A stretch of 64,000 nucleotides of DNA from Pelagibius sp964472095 (GCA_964472095.1 CAYYIV010000003.1:62001-126000), one strand, 5' to 3'; shown: positions 16,606 to 25,584, counted from the first letter of the stretch. Notes: generated from the sequence alone by a model not told the origin. Numbers and translations: made by a program.

Positions 16606-18890
16606 TGATGCGTGCCAGCACCGAACTGACCAACGTCAGCCGCCGGTCGGTCCTCCTCGGACTCGGCGCCGGGACCTTCGCCCTCGCGCTTCGAATTCCC
16701 TCGCCCGTGCAGGCACAGGATAAGAAGTACGGTGCCGAGGCGATGAGTGGCGGGATCAAGGATGACCCGCGCATCTTCCTCTCCATCGCCGATGACGGCA
16801 TGGTCACCCTGCTGTGCAACCGCGCCGAGATGGGCCAGGGCGTGCGTACGAGCTGGGCCATGGTTGTGGCCGACGAACTGGAAGCGGACCTCAAGCGGTT
16901 CGAAGTACGTCAGGCACCCGGCAACGAAGTTCTGTACGGCAATCAGAATACCGACGGCTCGCGCAGCATGCGCCACCATTTCCAGCCTTTGCGCCGGATC
17001 GGTGCGGCGGCCCGGCAGATGCTGGAGCAGGAAGCGGCCGAGCGGTGGGGCGTGCCGGCCGCGGACGTCACGGCCGAGAACCACGAGGTGGTGCACACTG
17101 CCAGCGGCCGGCGCCTCGGGTTTGGCACCCTCGCCCGAGCGGCCACGGCGCGGCCCGTGCCGTCGCGTGAGGCCCTCGTCCTCAAGGCACCGGAGCAGTT
17201 CCGCTACATCGGCCGCGGCGACGTCGCCCTGGTCGACAACCACGACATCACCACCGGCAAGGCCGTCTATGGCATCGACGCGCAGGTTGACGGTATGGTA
17301 TTTGCGGTCGTCGCCCGGCCCCCGGTCTACGGCGGCAAGGTGAAGGACTTCGATGCGAGCGAGGCGCTGAAGGTTCCGGGCGTGCTCGAGGTCGTGCCGA
17401 TCGAGGCGCCTTCGCTCCCGTCGGTGTTCAATCCCCTCGGCGGGATCGCCGTGGTGGCAGAGAACACCTTCGCCGCGATCAAGGGCCGCGAACGCCTGGA
17501 GATCCAGTGGGACGACGGACCGAACGGCAGCTACGATTCCGCGCGCTACCGGGAGATGCTGGAAGCCGCGGCCGGCAAGCCGGGCAAAGTGGTGCGCAGC
17601 GACGGCGATGTGGACGCGGCGCTTGCCGGTGCGGCGAAGCGCATCGATGCGATGTACTACATCCCGCACCTGGCGCAGGCGCCGATGGAGCCGCCGACGG
17701 CAACCGCCCGCGTCACCGCCGACGCCTGCGAGGTATGGTGCAGCGTCCAGGCCCCGGAGGCGATCCGGACGGATCTCGCCCAGCGGTTCGGCGTGCCGCT
17801 CGACAAGGTCACCGTGCATTGCCTGCTGCTCGGCGGCGGCTTCGGCCGCAAGTCGAAGCCGGACTTCGCCAGCGAGGCGGCGATCCTATCGCGTGCCATG
17901 GGCGGCCGGCCGGTGAAACTGACCTTCACCCGCGAGGACGACGTGCAGCACAGCTTCTACCACACTGCCTCGGCGGAGCGGCTGGAGGCCGGTCTCGACG
18001 GCATCGGCATCCCCTCGGCCTGGCTGCATCGCACCGTTGCACCGACGATCCAGTCGCTCTTCGCGCCGGACGCTACGCACGAAGGCACGTTCGAGCTGGC
18101 CATGGGAGCGGTAGACATGCCCTTTGCGATTCCCAATGTCCGGATCGAGAACCCGGCGGCGACGGCGCATACCCGGATAGGCTGGTTCCGCTCCGTCTCC
18201 AACATCCCGCACGCCTTTGCGATCCAGAGCTTCGTGAGCGAGCTTGCGGCAGCCGCCGGACGGGATGCCAAGGACTATCTTCTTGAGTTGATCGGCCCGG
18301 CCCGCGAGATCGCGCCGGAGTCTCTGTCGGACGAATGGGTCTACGGTGAGGATCCGGACCGCTACCCGTTCGACACCGGTCGCCTGCGGGCCGTAATCGC
18401 GAGAGCGGCGCGCGAGTCCGGGTGGGGCCGCACGCTGCCCGCGGGACACGGCCTCGGGATCGCGGCACACCGCAGCTTCCTGAGCTACGCAGCGGTCGTG
18501 GTCGAGGCCGCAGTGAATGCCGAGGGGCAGCTATCGATCCCGCGCGTCGACATCGCCTTCGACTGCGGCGCCGTGGTCAATCCGGAACGCGTCCGCGCAC
18601 AGTTGGAGGGCGCGGTCGTTCAGGGCATCAGCCTTGCGACCATCGGCGAGATCAGCTTCGCATCCGGGCGGGTGCAGCAGTCGAACTTCCACGACTACGA
18701 AGTGACCCGCATCGACGCGGCACCCGGCGAGGTCCGGACTCATATCGTCAGCCCGGTCGGCTACGACGGTCCTCTCGGTGGCGTCGGCGAGCCGGGCCTG
18801 CCGCCGGTGGCGCCTGCGCTCACCAATGCCATTTTCGCGGCCTGCGGCAAGCGTATTCGCAGTCTGCCCATCCGGGATAAACTCGCGTAG
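16605..18890 (+). CDS. Periplasmic molybdopterin oxidoreductase large subunit (IorB-like, Tat signal)
   Basis: Large subunit of 761 residues, xanthine dehydrogenase family, two-domain IorB type. A twin-arginine signal is visible (VSRRSVLLGLGAGTFALAL, cleavage near VQAQD), so the enzyme is exported folded with its cofactor and partner. Motifs include GQGVRTSWAMVVADELEADL, SVQAPEAIRTDLAQRFGVPL, LLGGGFGRKSKPDFASEA and a C-terminal GGVGEPGLPPVAPALTNAIF with the catalytic Glu. Known members oxidise N-heterocycles or aldehydes and feed electrons to cytochromes. The substrate here is unknown. The open frame extends upstream into the small subunit in another frame; ATG at 16605 is the coupled start. 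Confidence 0.9.
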   Translation: MMRASTELTNVSRRSVLLGLGAGTFALALRIPSPVQAQDKKYGAEAMSGGIKDDPRIFLSIADDGMVTLLCNRAEMGQGVRTSWAMVVADELEADLKRFEVRQAPGNEVLYGNQNTDGSRSMRHHFQPLRRIGAAARQMLEQEAAERWGVPAADVTAENHEVVHTASGRRLGFGTLARAATARPVPSREALVLKAPEQFRYIGRGDVALVDNHDITTGKAVYGIDAQVDGMVFAVVARPPVYGGKVKDFDASEALKVPGVLEVVPIEAPSLPSVFNPLGGIAVVAENTFAAIKGRERLEIQWDDGPNGSYDSARYREMLEAAAGKPGKVVRSDGDVDAALAGAAKRIDAMYYIPHLAQAPMEPPTATARVTADACEVWCSVQAPEAIRTDLAQRFGVPLDKVTVHCLLLGGGFGRKSKPDFASEAAILSRAMGGRPVKLTFTREDDVQHSFYHTASAERLEAGLDGIGIPSAWLHRTVAPTIQSLFAPDATHEGTFELAMGAVDMPFAIPNVRIENPAATAHTRIGWFRSVSNIPHAFAIQSFVSELAAAAGRDAKDYLLELIGPAREIAPESLSDEWVYGEDPDRYPFDTGRLRAVIARAARESGWGRTLPAGHGLGIAAHRSFLSYAAVVVEAAVNAEGQLSIPRVDIAFDCGAVVNPERVRAQLEGAVVQGISLATIGEISFASGRVQQSNFHDYEVTRIDAAPGEVRTHIVSPVGYDGPLGGVGEPGLPPVAPALTNAIFAACGKRIRSLPIRDKLA

Positions 18891-18908
18891 CGGACGCAAT
18901 TGGGATCG

Positions 18909-19622
18909 ATGATGTTGGCTATGTTGAAAGTAATGTCCAAGGCTTTTGTCATCGGACTGGCAATGATGGGTTCCGCAATGGCACAAGATCGCATCCGGAT
19001 CGTCTCCGACTGGGGAGAGGTCACGGCGGAACTGGCGGACAACGACGCGGCGCGGTCGCTGGCCCGGATGCTGCCGCTCAAGATCGACATGCGCGATCAT
19101 CTCCGCCAGGAGAAGACCGGCACATTGCCGGCTCCATTGGCCGAGATCGAACGACAGCGCGATTTTGCCATGGGCACGCTGGGCCTTTGGGGCCCCGATC
19201 ACTTTGTGATTTACTACCGCGACGGTCGCGTGCCCTCGCCGGGAATCGCCATACTGGGGCATGTGACGGGCGACGTTTCGATCTTCGACCGACCTGGCCC
19301 CGTCACTATCAGACTGCAACACTTCAAGGAACGACAAGGCATTTGTTTTCGCTCTCCGCTACACACCGATGCCAGACAGACGGTAAGGCCTGTTCCGCTG
19401 TTGGCACCTGGCCGACCATCGATGGTTGGCCCGCAACGTCTCCTTTGCGGCCAAGAGCGGACGGCGGACGCAGCTCCGGCGGCGCATTCTTCATCTCGTG
19501 GGAACGACTTTCCCCGCCATTGGGCGACGGCTGAGATCCTGGGTGAGGGCGACAGCGCCCTTGAACCTCCGCACATGACCTGTTATCTCCTGACTCACCG
19601 TTGGGGTGCTCGAAAGGGCTGA
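18909..19622 (+). CDS. Secreted cyclophilin-like-fold protein with a run-on C-terminus
   Basis: The N-terminal ~140 residues are recognisable: a signal peptide (MLKVMSKAFVIGLAMMGSAM, then AQ) followed by a cyclophilin-like domain (IVSDWGEVTAELADNDAARS, LARMLPLKIDMRDH, GDVSIF, PGPVTIRLQ). Family members end at about that point (near 19326). Here the frame continues for ~98 residues of unrelated, low-quality sequence and terminates at 19622, inside the aptamer of the TPP riboswitch. The natural stop has apparently been lost, or the gene was truncated at its 3' end by rearrangement. The function of such proteins is unknown. The C-terminal part should not be trusted as protein. Confidence 0.6.
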   Translation: MMLAMLKVMSKAFVIGLAMMGSAMAQDRIRIVSDWGEVTAELADNDAARSLARMLPLKIDMRDHLRQEKTGTLPAPLAEIERQRDFAMGTLGLWGPDHFVIYYRDGRVPSPGIAILGHVTGDVSIFDRPGPVTIRLQHFKERQGICFRSPLHTDARQTVRPVPLLAPGRPSMVGPQRLLCGQERTADAAPAAHSSSRGNDFPRHWATAEILGEGDSALEPPHMTCYLLTHRWGARKG

Positions 19623-19682
19623 GAGACGCGCCAGGCGTCAACCCAATGAACCTGATCCGGGTAATGCCGGCGAAGGGAACGG
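19595..19682 (+). promoter_or_regulatory. TPP (THI-box) riboswitch
   Basis: Classic thiamine pyrophosphate aptamer. The conserved blocks are TTGGGGTGCTCGAAAGGGCT, CTGAGAGA (19619-19626), AACCCAATGAACCTGATCCG, GGTAATGCC (19660-19668) and GGCGAAGGGAA (19669-19679). It lies 67 bases upstream of the thiD start with GGGGAGGTGAC in between, so it probably controls translation by hiding the ribosome site when TPP is bound. It governs the eight-gene thi operon that follows. Confidence 0.96.
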
Positions 19683-19748
19683 GTCAGTCACTCTCCAGAT
19701 TTCCGATCCGCTCTTTCCTTCACCGGCCCAGACAAGGGGAGGTGACAG

Positions 19749-20588
19749 GTGGCTGACGGATTTGTGCGCAACACCGGGACGCGCAGTGGAACGGTGCCTA
19801 TCGCCTTGACGGTGGCCGGCTCCGACAGCGGCGGCGGCGCCGGCATCCAGGCGGATCTCAAGGCCTTCTCCGCGCTGGGCGTCTACGGCGCCAGCGTGAT
19901 CACCGCTGTCACGGCCCAGAACACGCGGGCCGTGACCGCCGTGCATGCCATCCCCGTCGGCGTCGTCGCCGCGCAGCTCGAGGCCGTCTTCGCCGACCTG
20001 GAGGTCGCCGCGGTGAAGATTGGCATGCTCGGCGGACCGGAGGTCATCGAGGCCGTAGCTGAGCGACTCGCAGGCCGCAATGTTCCCCTCGTGCTCGATC
20101 CGGTGATGGTCGCGAAGTCGGGCGATGCGCTGCTGCCGGACGATGCGGTGGTGGTCTTGCGCAGCAGGCTTCTGCCACTGGCCGATCTGCTGACCCCCAA
20201 CCTGCCGGAGGCGGCACGCCTGCTGGAGGTGGAGCCGGCAGGTTCCGAGGAGGAGGCCGAGGCGCAGGGGCGCGCGTTGCTGGCGCTCGGTGCGAGGGCG
20301 GTGCTCATGAAAGGCGGCCATGCCGAGGGTACCACCTGCATCGACCTGCTGGTGACGGCAGGCGGCGTGTTGCGGCTGGAGGCGCCGCGCTTGGCCACGC
20401 GCAACACCCACGGCACCGGCTGCACGCTTTCCTCGGCAATCGCCGCCGGCCTCGCCAAGGGAGAGGCGCTGCCGCAGGCGGTGCGCGGCGCCCATGCCTA
20501 CCTGCAGGGCGCCATCGCCGCCGCTGATCACCTGGCGGTCGGCTCGGGTCACGGTCCGGTGCATCACTTCCATGCGCTGTGGAGCTAG
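19749..20588 (+). CDS. thiD: Hydroxymethylpyrimidine/phosphomethylpyrimidine kinase
   Basis: HMP/HMP-P kinase of 279 residues (ribokinase fold), which makes HMP-PP for thiamine synthesis. Motifs: VAGSDSGGGAGIQADLKAFS near the N-terminus, GASVITAVTAQNT, the Mg/ATP region KIGMLGG, DPVMVAKSGDALL, TPNLPEA, MKGGH and the catalytic anion hole NTHGTGCTLSSAIAA. Start is GTG at 19749 with GGAGGTGAC ideally spaced upstream; the first ~15 residues are an extension beyond most family members. First gene after the TPP riboswitch, hence repressed by TPP. Confidence 0.96.
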   Translation: MADGFVRNTGTRSGTVPIALTVAGSDSGGGAGIQADLKAFSALGVYGASVITAVTAQNTRAVTAVHAIPVGVVAAQLEAVFADLEVAAVKIGMLGGPEVIEAVAERLAGRNVPLVLDPVMVAKSGDALLPDDAVVVLRSRLLPLADLLTPNLPEAARLLEVEPAGSEEEAEAQGRALLALGARAVLMKGGHAEGTTCIDLLVTAGGVLRLEAPRLATRNTHGTGCTLSSAIAAGLAKGEALPQAVRGAHAYLQGAIAAADHLAVGSGHGPVHHFHALWS

Positions 20589-20592
20589 GGCC

Positions 20593-21600
20593 ATGCGCGC
20601 CATCGTGATCGGCGCCGGCGTCGCCGGCCTCGCCTGCGCCACCGAGCTCATGAAGCGTGGTGCCGCCGTTACCGTCGTCGAGCGGGCGCCGGATCTCGGT
20701 CCGGCCTCCTGCTCCTGGTGGGCCGGCGGCATGCTGGCGCCCTGGTGCGAGGGCGAGAGCGCCGAGGAGCCCGTCCTGCGCCTCGGGCGGCGCGCTGCGA
20801 CCTGGTGGGAGGAGCACGCCGGCGGCGTCGTCAGGCGCGGCACCCTGGTGATCGCGCCCGCGCGGGACGCGGGGGAGGTGCGGCGCTTCGCCCGCCGCAC
20901 CGAAAACCACGAAGCTCTGGACGGGGCCGCCATCGATGCCCTGGAGCCGGATCTCGCCGGGCGCTTCCGCAGCGGTCTGCTGTTTCGCGACGAAGCCCAT
21001 CTCGATCCGCGCGCGGCGACCCGAAGGCTTGCGGAGCGGCTCGCGGCCGGCGGCGCAGAGCTGCGCTTCGGGACCGAGGCCGCCGAGGCTCCCGAGAGCG
21101 ACGTTATCGTCGACTGCCGTGGTCTCGCTGCGCGCGACAGCCTGCCCGAGCTGCGCGGCGTGCGCGGCGAGATGCTGGTGCTGCGCAGCCGCGAGCTGGC
21201 GCTCACCCGCACCATCCGCCTGCTGCACCCCCGCATTCCCATCTACGTGGTGCCGCGCGGCGACGGCCTCTACATGGTCGGCGCCACCACCATCGAGAGC
21301 GCGTCGCGCTCGCCGGTTTCCGCCCGCTCGCTGATGGAACTGCTGGGCGCCGCCTACGCGCTCCATCCAGCCTTCGGCGAGGCCGAGGTGCTGGAGATCG
21401 GCGTCGATGCGCGCCCGGCCTTTCCCGACAACCTGCCGCGCGTTTGGCGCAACGGAAACAGGATCTTCGTGAACGGGCTCTACCGGCACGGCTTCCTGCT
21501 GGCGCCGGCGATGGCGGAGCGTGTCGCCGCGCTGGTCTTCGGCGCAGCGGAGACAGAGGAGGACAGCGATGCAGATCGTCTTGAACGGCAAGCCCTGTGA
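20593..21600 (+). CDS. thiO: Glycine oxidase ThiO
   Basis: FAD-dependent glycine oxidase of 335 residues, supplying the iminoglycine needed for the thiazole moiety of thiamine. The N-terminal Rossmann FAD motif is AIVIGAGVAGLACATELMKR, with ERAPDLGPASCSWWAGGMLA typical of the DAO family, and the C-terminal region ends with NGNRIFVNGLYRHGFLLAP. The ATG at 20593 follows the thiD stop by four bases. The 3' end overlaps thiS by 32 bases, indicating coupled translation. The use of ThiO rather than ThiH fits an aerobic organism. Confidence 0.94.
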   Translation: MRAIVIGAGVAGLACATELMKRGAAVTVVERAPDLGPASCSWWAGGMLAPWCEGESAEEPVLRLGRRAATWWEEHAGGVVRRGTLVIAPARDAGEVRRFARRTENHEALDGAAIDALEPDLAGRFRSGLLFRDEAHLDPRAATRRLAERLAAGGAELRFGTEAAEAPESDVIVDCRGLAARDSLPELRGVRGEMLVLRSRELALTRTIRLLHPRIPIYVVPRGDGLYMVGATTIESASRSPVSARSLMELLGAAYALHPAFGEAEVLEIGVDARPAFPDNLPRVWRNGNRIFVNGLYRHGFLLAPAMAERVAALVFGAAETEEDSDADRLERQAL

Positions 21601-21766
21601 GGTGGCGGGCGGGCGCCTTGACGGCGTGCTCGATGAGCTCGGCTACCAGGGCGCCAAGGTGGCGACGGCGGTGAACGGCGGCTTCGTCGCCCGCCAGGCC
21701 CGCGCCGAAACGGCGCTGCGCGAAGGCGACCGGGTCGAGGTCATCGCCCCCATGCAGGGAGGCTGA
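21569..21766 (+). CDS. thiS: Sulfur carrier protein ThiS
   Basis: Ubiquitin-like sulfur carrier of 65 residues (MQIVLNGKPCEV ... VEVIAPMQGG). The C-terminal Gly-Gly is adenylated by a ThiF/MoeB-type E1 and then thiocarboxylated to deliver sulfur to ThiG. No thiF lies in the operon; the E1 function must come from elsewhere. GAGGAGGAC precedes the ATG within the end of thiO. Three bases separate it from thiG. Confidence 0.95.
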   Translation: MQIVLNGKPCEVAGGRLDGVLDELGYQGAKVATAVNGGFVARQARAETALREGDRVEVIAPMQGG

Positions 21767-21769
21767 CCT

Positions 21770-22543
21770 TTGCGCGATTTCTATGACGTGCAGCTGACCA
21801 ACCGTCTGATGCTGGGCACCGCGCACTATCCCTCGCCGGCTGTGTTGGCCGAAGCGGTGCGCGCGGCCGGCGTCGAGGTGGTGACGGTCTCGCTGCGCCG
21901 CGAGTCGGCCGAGCGCCGCGACGGCCAGGCCTTCTGGGCGCTGATCCGTGAACTCGGTGTCCGCGTGCTGCCCAACACCGCCGGCTGCCACACGGTGAAG
22001 GAGGCGGTGACCACGGCTGAGATGGCGCGCGAAGTCTTCGAGACCTCCTGGATCAAGCTGGAGGTGATCGGCGACGACGACAGCCTGCAGCCGGACCTCT
22101 TCGGCCTCGTCGAGGCGGCGGCCATCCTCACCGAGGAGGGCTTCCAGGTCTTCCCCTACACCACCGAGGATCTGGTGGCGGCCGGGCGGCTCCTCGATGC
22201 CGGCTGCCGCGTGCTGATGCCCTGGGGCGCGCCGATCGGCTCCGGCCTGGGCCTCAACAACCACTACGGCCTGCGCAGCCTGCGCGCCCACTTCCCGGAG
22301 GTGCCGCTGGTGGTCGATGCCGGCCTCGGCCTGCCGTCCCACGCGGCGGCGGCCATGGAGCTCGGCTACGACGGCGTGCTGCTCAACACGGCAGTGGCCA
22401 AGGCCGGCGATCCCGTCGCCATGGCCGGCGCCTTCTCCCAGGCGGTGGCGGCGGGCCGCAAGGCCTTCGAGGCCGACCCCATGGAGCCGCGCGACATGGC
22501 GGCACCTTCGACCCCGGTGCTGGGAAAGGCGTTTCTCACATGA
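21770..22543 (+). CDS. thiG: Thiazole synthase ThiG
   Basis: Thiazole synthase of 257 residues (TIM barrel), which condenses deoxyxylulose phosphate, iminoglycine and ThiS thiocarboxylate. The Schiff-base lysine is in SWIKLEVIGDD, and phosphate-binding loops are seen in MPWGAPIGSGLGLNN and VVDAGLGLPSHAAAAMELGY, then DGVLLNTAVAKA. Start is a TTG at 21770 (LRDFYDVQLTNRLMLGTAHY), three bases after thiS, with AGGGAGG upstream. The last four bases overlap thiE (ATGA). Confidence 0.95.
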   Translation: MRDFYDVQLTNRLMLGTAHYPSPAVLAEAVRAAGVEVVTVSLRRESAERRDGQAFWALIRELGVRVLPNTAGCHTVKEAVTTAEMAREVFETSWIKLEVIGDDDSLQPDLFGLVEAAAILTEEGFQVFPYTTEDLVAAGRLLDAGCRVLMPWGAPIGSGLGLNNHYGLRSLRAHFPEVPLVVDAGLGLPSHAAAAMELGYDGVLLNTAVAKAGDPVAMAGAFSQAVAAGRKAFEADPMEPRDMAAPSTPVLGKAFLT

Positions 22544-23160
22544 CCCTCGATCCCTTCTATCCGATCTTCGGCAGCAGCGATCTGCTGCGCCGCCTGCTGC
22601 CGCTCGGCATCAGGCTGGTGCAGCTGCGCGTGAAGGGTCTCGACGAGGCGGCCACGCGCCGGGAGATCCGCAGCGCCAAGGCGCTCTGCGAAGCGGCCGG
22701 CTCCCAGCTCATCGTGAACGACTACTGGGAACTCGCCATCGAGGAGGGCTGCGACTTCGTGCACCTGGGCCAGGAGGACCTCGACGCGGCGGACCTGCCG
22801 GCCATCCGCCGTGTCGGTCTGCGTCTCGGCGTCAGCACCCACGACGACGCCGAGCTGGAGCGCGCTCTTTCGCTGGCGCCGGACTACGTGGCGCTGGGGC
22901 CCGTCTACCCGACCATCCTGAAGCAGATGAAATGGGACGCGCAGGGTCTTGAAAGGGTTGGAGAATGGAAGCGACGGGCCGGCGCGATTCCGCTGGTCGC
23001 CATCGGTGGCCTGACGGTGGAGCGCGCGCCCGGCGTGCTCGCCGCCGGCGCCGACATCCTCTCCGTGGTCACCGACATCACCCTGAACGCCGACCCCGCG
23101 GCGCGCACCCGGTCCTGGATAGCGGCAACGCGGCCCCGGGCCGGCCAGAAAGCAGTTTGA
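22540..23160 (+). CDS. thiE: Thiamine phosphate synthase ThiE
   Basis: Thiamine-phosphate pyrophosphorylase of 206 residues, joining HMP-PP and the thiazole phosphate. Motifs: GIRLVQLRVKGLDE, LIVNDYWELAIEEGCDFVHL, GQEDLDAAD, RLGVSTHDDAELERAL, DYVALGPVYPTILKQM, PLVAIGGLTVERAPGVLAAG, DILSVVTDI. These place it in the TenI/ThiE family, and with thiD, thiS and thiG alongside, ThiE is the better reading. It overlaps thiG by four bases. Confidence 0.9.
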   Translation: MTLDPFYPIFGSSDLLRRLLPLGIRLVQLRVKGLDEAATRREIRSAKALCEAAGSQLIVNDYWELAIEEGCDFVHLGQEDLDAADLPAIRRVGLRLGVSTHDDAELERALSLAPDYVALGPVYPTILKQMKWDAQGLERVGEWKRRAGAIPLVAIGGLTVERAPGVLAAGADILSVVTDITLNADPAARTRSWIAATRPRAGQKAV

Positions 23161-23171
23161 GGAGCTCTCTT

Positions 23172-24131
23172 ATGAGAAATAGAAGTATTATTTACAATAC
23201 GATGGCGGCTTTTGTTGCCGTTGTGCTCCAGACTGCACCAGCGGCGGCCAACGACAAGCTGACCCTGGTGCTCGACTGGTTCGTGAACCCCGACCACGGG
23301 CCGATCGTCATCGCCCAGGAACGCGGCTATTTCGCCGAACAGGGATTGGAGGTGGAGGTGATCGCGCCGGCCGACCCCTCCGACCCACCAAAGATGGTGG
23401 CGGCCGGAAGGGCGGATCTCGCGGTCTCCTACCAGCCGCAGCTGCACCTGCAGGTGCATGAAGGGCTGCCGCTCATGCGGGTCGGCACCCTGGTGGCGAC
23501 GCCGCTCAATTGCCTCCTCGTGCTGCGCGACGGTCCGATCGAAACGCTGGCCGACCTCAAGGGCCGCCGCATCGGCTTCTCCGTGGCCGGCGTCGAGGAG
23601 GCGCTGCTGGGGGCCATGCTGGCACCGCATGACGTGACGCTCGAGGACATCGAACTGATCAACGTGAACTGGTCGCTGTCGCCGGCGCTGATGTCGCGCC
23701 AGGTCGATGCCGTGATCGGCGCCTTCCGTAACTTCGAGCTCAACCAGCTGGAAATCGAAGGGGTTGCGGGGCGTTGCTTCTATCCCGAGGAAGAAGGCGT
23801 GCCGGCCTATGACGAACTGATCTACGTGGCCAACCCGGAAACCATGGACGAAGGGCAGATCGCCCGCTTCCTGGCGGCCACCGAGAAGGCGACCCAGTAC
23901 ATCGTGAACCATCCGGAGGCGAGCTGGGAGATCTTTTCCGGCACCGCCAGGGAGCTGCAGGACGAACTCAACGCGCGCGCCTGGCAAGACACGCTGCCAC
24001 GCTTCGCGCTCAGGCCGGCGGCGCTCGACGCCGGGCGCTACGCCCGCTTCGAGGCCTTCCTGCTGCAGGCAGGGCTCATCGGGGAAGCCTTCGCAGTCGA
24101 GCGCCTGGCGCAGGAGGTGGTTGCGCCATGA
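23172..24131 (+). CDS. thiY: Pyrimidine-precursor ABC transporter substrate-binding protein
   Basis: Periplasmic binding protein of the NMT1/THI5-like family, 319 residues. In ThiXYZ systems ThiY binds formylaminopyrimidine or HMP, breakdown products of thiamine. A signal peptide is seen at residues 1-27 (IIYNTMAAFVAVVLQTAPAA, then A-N). The mature domain begins LTLVLDWFVNPDHGPIVIAQ, ERGYFAEQGLEVEVI, typical of the family. GAGGAG at 23159-23164 precedes the ATG. The stop overlaps tenA by four bases. Together with TenA this makes a salvage branch in the riboswitch-controlled operon. Confidence 0.92.
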   Translation: MRNRSIIYNTMAAFVAVVLQTAPAAANDKLTLVLDWFVNPDHGPIVIAQERGYFAEQGLEVEVIAPADPSDPPKMVAAGRADLAVSYQPQLHLQVHEGLPLMRVGTLVATPLNCLLVLRDGPIETLADLKGRRIGFSVAGVEEALLGAMLAPHDVTLEDIELINVNWSLSPALMSRQVDAVIGAFRNFELNQLEIEGVAGRCFYPEEEGVPAYDELIYVANPETMDEGQIARFLAATEKATQYIVNHPEASWEIFSGTARELQDELNARAWQDTLPRFALRPAALDAGRYARFEAFLLQAGLIGEAFAVERLAQEVVAP

Positions 24132-24841
24132 CTGCCCCCAATACCGCTCCCGACTATGGTTCGATGGTCTTCGCCGCCTGGCGCCGGGCGGCGGCAGAAG
24201 ACTGGCAGGCCTACACGCGCCATGCTTTCGTGCGGCGCCTCGGCGACGGCAGCCTGCCCAACGGCGCCTTCCTGCACTATCTCGTGCAGGACTATATCTT
24301 CCTCGCCAACTTCGCCCGCGGCTGGGCGCTGGCGGTGGTGAAGGCCGGCGACCTGGAGGAGATGCGCGCCGCCGCCGCCGCGGTCGACGCCCTGGTGAAC
24401 CAGGAGATGATGCTGCACGTGGAGGTCTGCGCCGCTGCGGGCATCCCGGAGAAGAAGCTGCTGGCGGTGGAGGAAGAGGTCGAGAACCTCGCCTACACCC
24501 GCTTCGTCATCGACGCCGGCCTGTCCGGCGACTTCCTCGATCTCATGGCCGCGCTGTCGCCCTGCGTGCTGGGCTATGGCGAGATCGGCGCCTGGCTCGG
24601 CGATGCAGCCACCGACAAGACCTATGCCGACTGGATCGACAGCTACGCCGCCAGCGACTATCAGGCGCTCTGCCTTTCGGTCGGCCAGCTGATCGACCGT
24701 GCTGCCGGCGCGCGCCTCGGTGCAGCGCCGCAGGCCTCGCCGCGCTGGGCCGACCTCTGCCAGACCTTCCGCAAGGCGACCCGCCTGGAGGTCGGGTTCT
24801 GGGACATGGGCCTCAGGGCCGGGGGGAAGAGCCGCCCATGA
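24128..24841 (+). CDS. tenA: Aminopyrimidine aminohydrolase (thiaminase II)
   Basis: TenA-family protein of 237 residues, hydrolysing aminopyrimidine from degraded thiamine to HMP in the cytoplasm. Signatures: LPNGAFLHYLVQDYIFLANF, ARGWALA, the nucleophile Cys in ALSPCVLGYGEIG, and the late glutamate in ATRLEVGFWDMGL. It is coupled by four-base overlaps to thiY upstream and thiX downstream. It processes the pyrimidine that the neighbouring transporter brings in, then feeds ThiD. Confidence 0.93.
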   Translation: MTAPNTAPDYGSMVFAAWRRAAAEDWQAYTRHAFVRRLGDGSLPNGAFLHYLVQDYIFLANFARGWALAVVKAGDLEEMRAAAAAVDALVNQEMMLHVEVCAAAGIPEKKLLAVEEEVENLAYTRFVIDAGLSGDFLDLMAALSPCVLGYGEIGAWLGDAATDKTYADWIDSYAASDYQALCLSVGQLIDRAAGARLGAAPQASPRWADLCQTFRKATRLEVGFWDMGLRAGGKSRP

Positions 24842-25584
24842 CCCGGGCGCGCGACGGCGCCCTGACCTTCGCCGTCGCGCTGGCGGGCTGGCAGGCGCTG
24901 GTCTGGCTGACGGCGGTGCCGCCCTTCATCCTGCCGGGGCCGCTGCGCGTTGCCGAGACGCTGGTCCTGCAGTCCCCGCTCATCCTGCAGCACGCGGCCG
25001 TGACCGCCGTCGAGGTGCTGCTCGGCATCGCCCTGGGCACGCTGCTCGGCGCAGCCACCGCCTTGCAGCTGATGATGTCGCGCACGGCGCTGCGCTTCGT
25101 GCTGCCGCTGCTGGTGTTCAGCCAGGCGGTGCCGGTCTTCGCCCTGGCACCGCTGCTGACGCTCTGGCTCGGCTACGGCCTCGGCGCCAAGGTCGCCATG
25201 GCGGTGCTGATCATCTATTTCCCGGTGGCCTCCAGCTTCCTTGACGGCCTGCGCCACACGGAGCCGGCGCTGGTCGATATGGCGCGCAGCCTCGGTGCGA
25301 CCAAGGGGCAGATCCTCCTCCATATCCGGCTGCCGGCGGCACTGCCGTCCTTCGGATCCGGGCTGCGGCTGGCCGCCGTCTACGCCCCCATCGGCGCCGT
25401 CATCGGCGAGTGGGTGGGCGCCTCGCAGGGCCTCGGCTACCTGATGCTTCTGGCCAACGGGCGGGCCAAGACCGACCTCATGTTCGCCGCCCTCATCGTG
25501 CTGGCGGCCTTCACCCTGCTGCTGCACAAGGCCGTCGGAGAACTCGCCGACCGCATGACCCGCAAGGCCAAGGGGATCGGCTGA
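24838..25584 (+). CDS. thiX: Pyrimidine-precursor ABC transporter permease
   Basis: Inner-membrane permease of 248 residues with about six helices, BPD_transp_1 family. The EAA loop that docks the ATPase is DMARSLGATKGQILLHIRLP followed by AALPSFGSGLRLAAV, with G at the conserved place. It pairs with the binding protein at 23172. The expected ATPase gene thiZ does not follow; the operon ends here and the next gene is an unrelated small membrane protein. An ATPase encoded elsewhere must energise it, unless the system is dead. ATG overlaps tenA by four bases. Confidence 0.9.
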   Translation: MTRARDGALTFAVALAGWQALVWLTAVPPFILPGPLRVAETLVLQSPLILQHAAVTAVEVLLGIALGTLLGAATALQLMMSRTALRFVLPLLVFSQAVPVFALAPLLTLWLGYGLGAKVAMAVLIIYFPVASSFLDGLRHTEPALVDMARSLGATKGQILLHIRLPAALPSFGSGLRLAAVYAPIGAVIGEWVGASQGLGYLMLLANGRAKTDLMFAALIVLAAFTLLLHKAVGELADRMTRKAKGIG

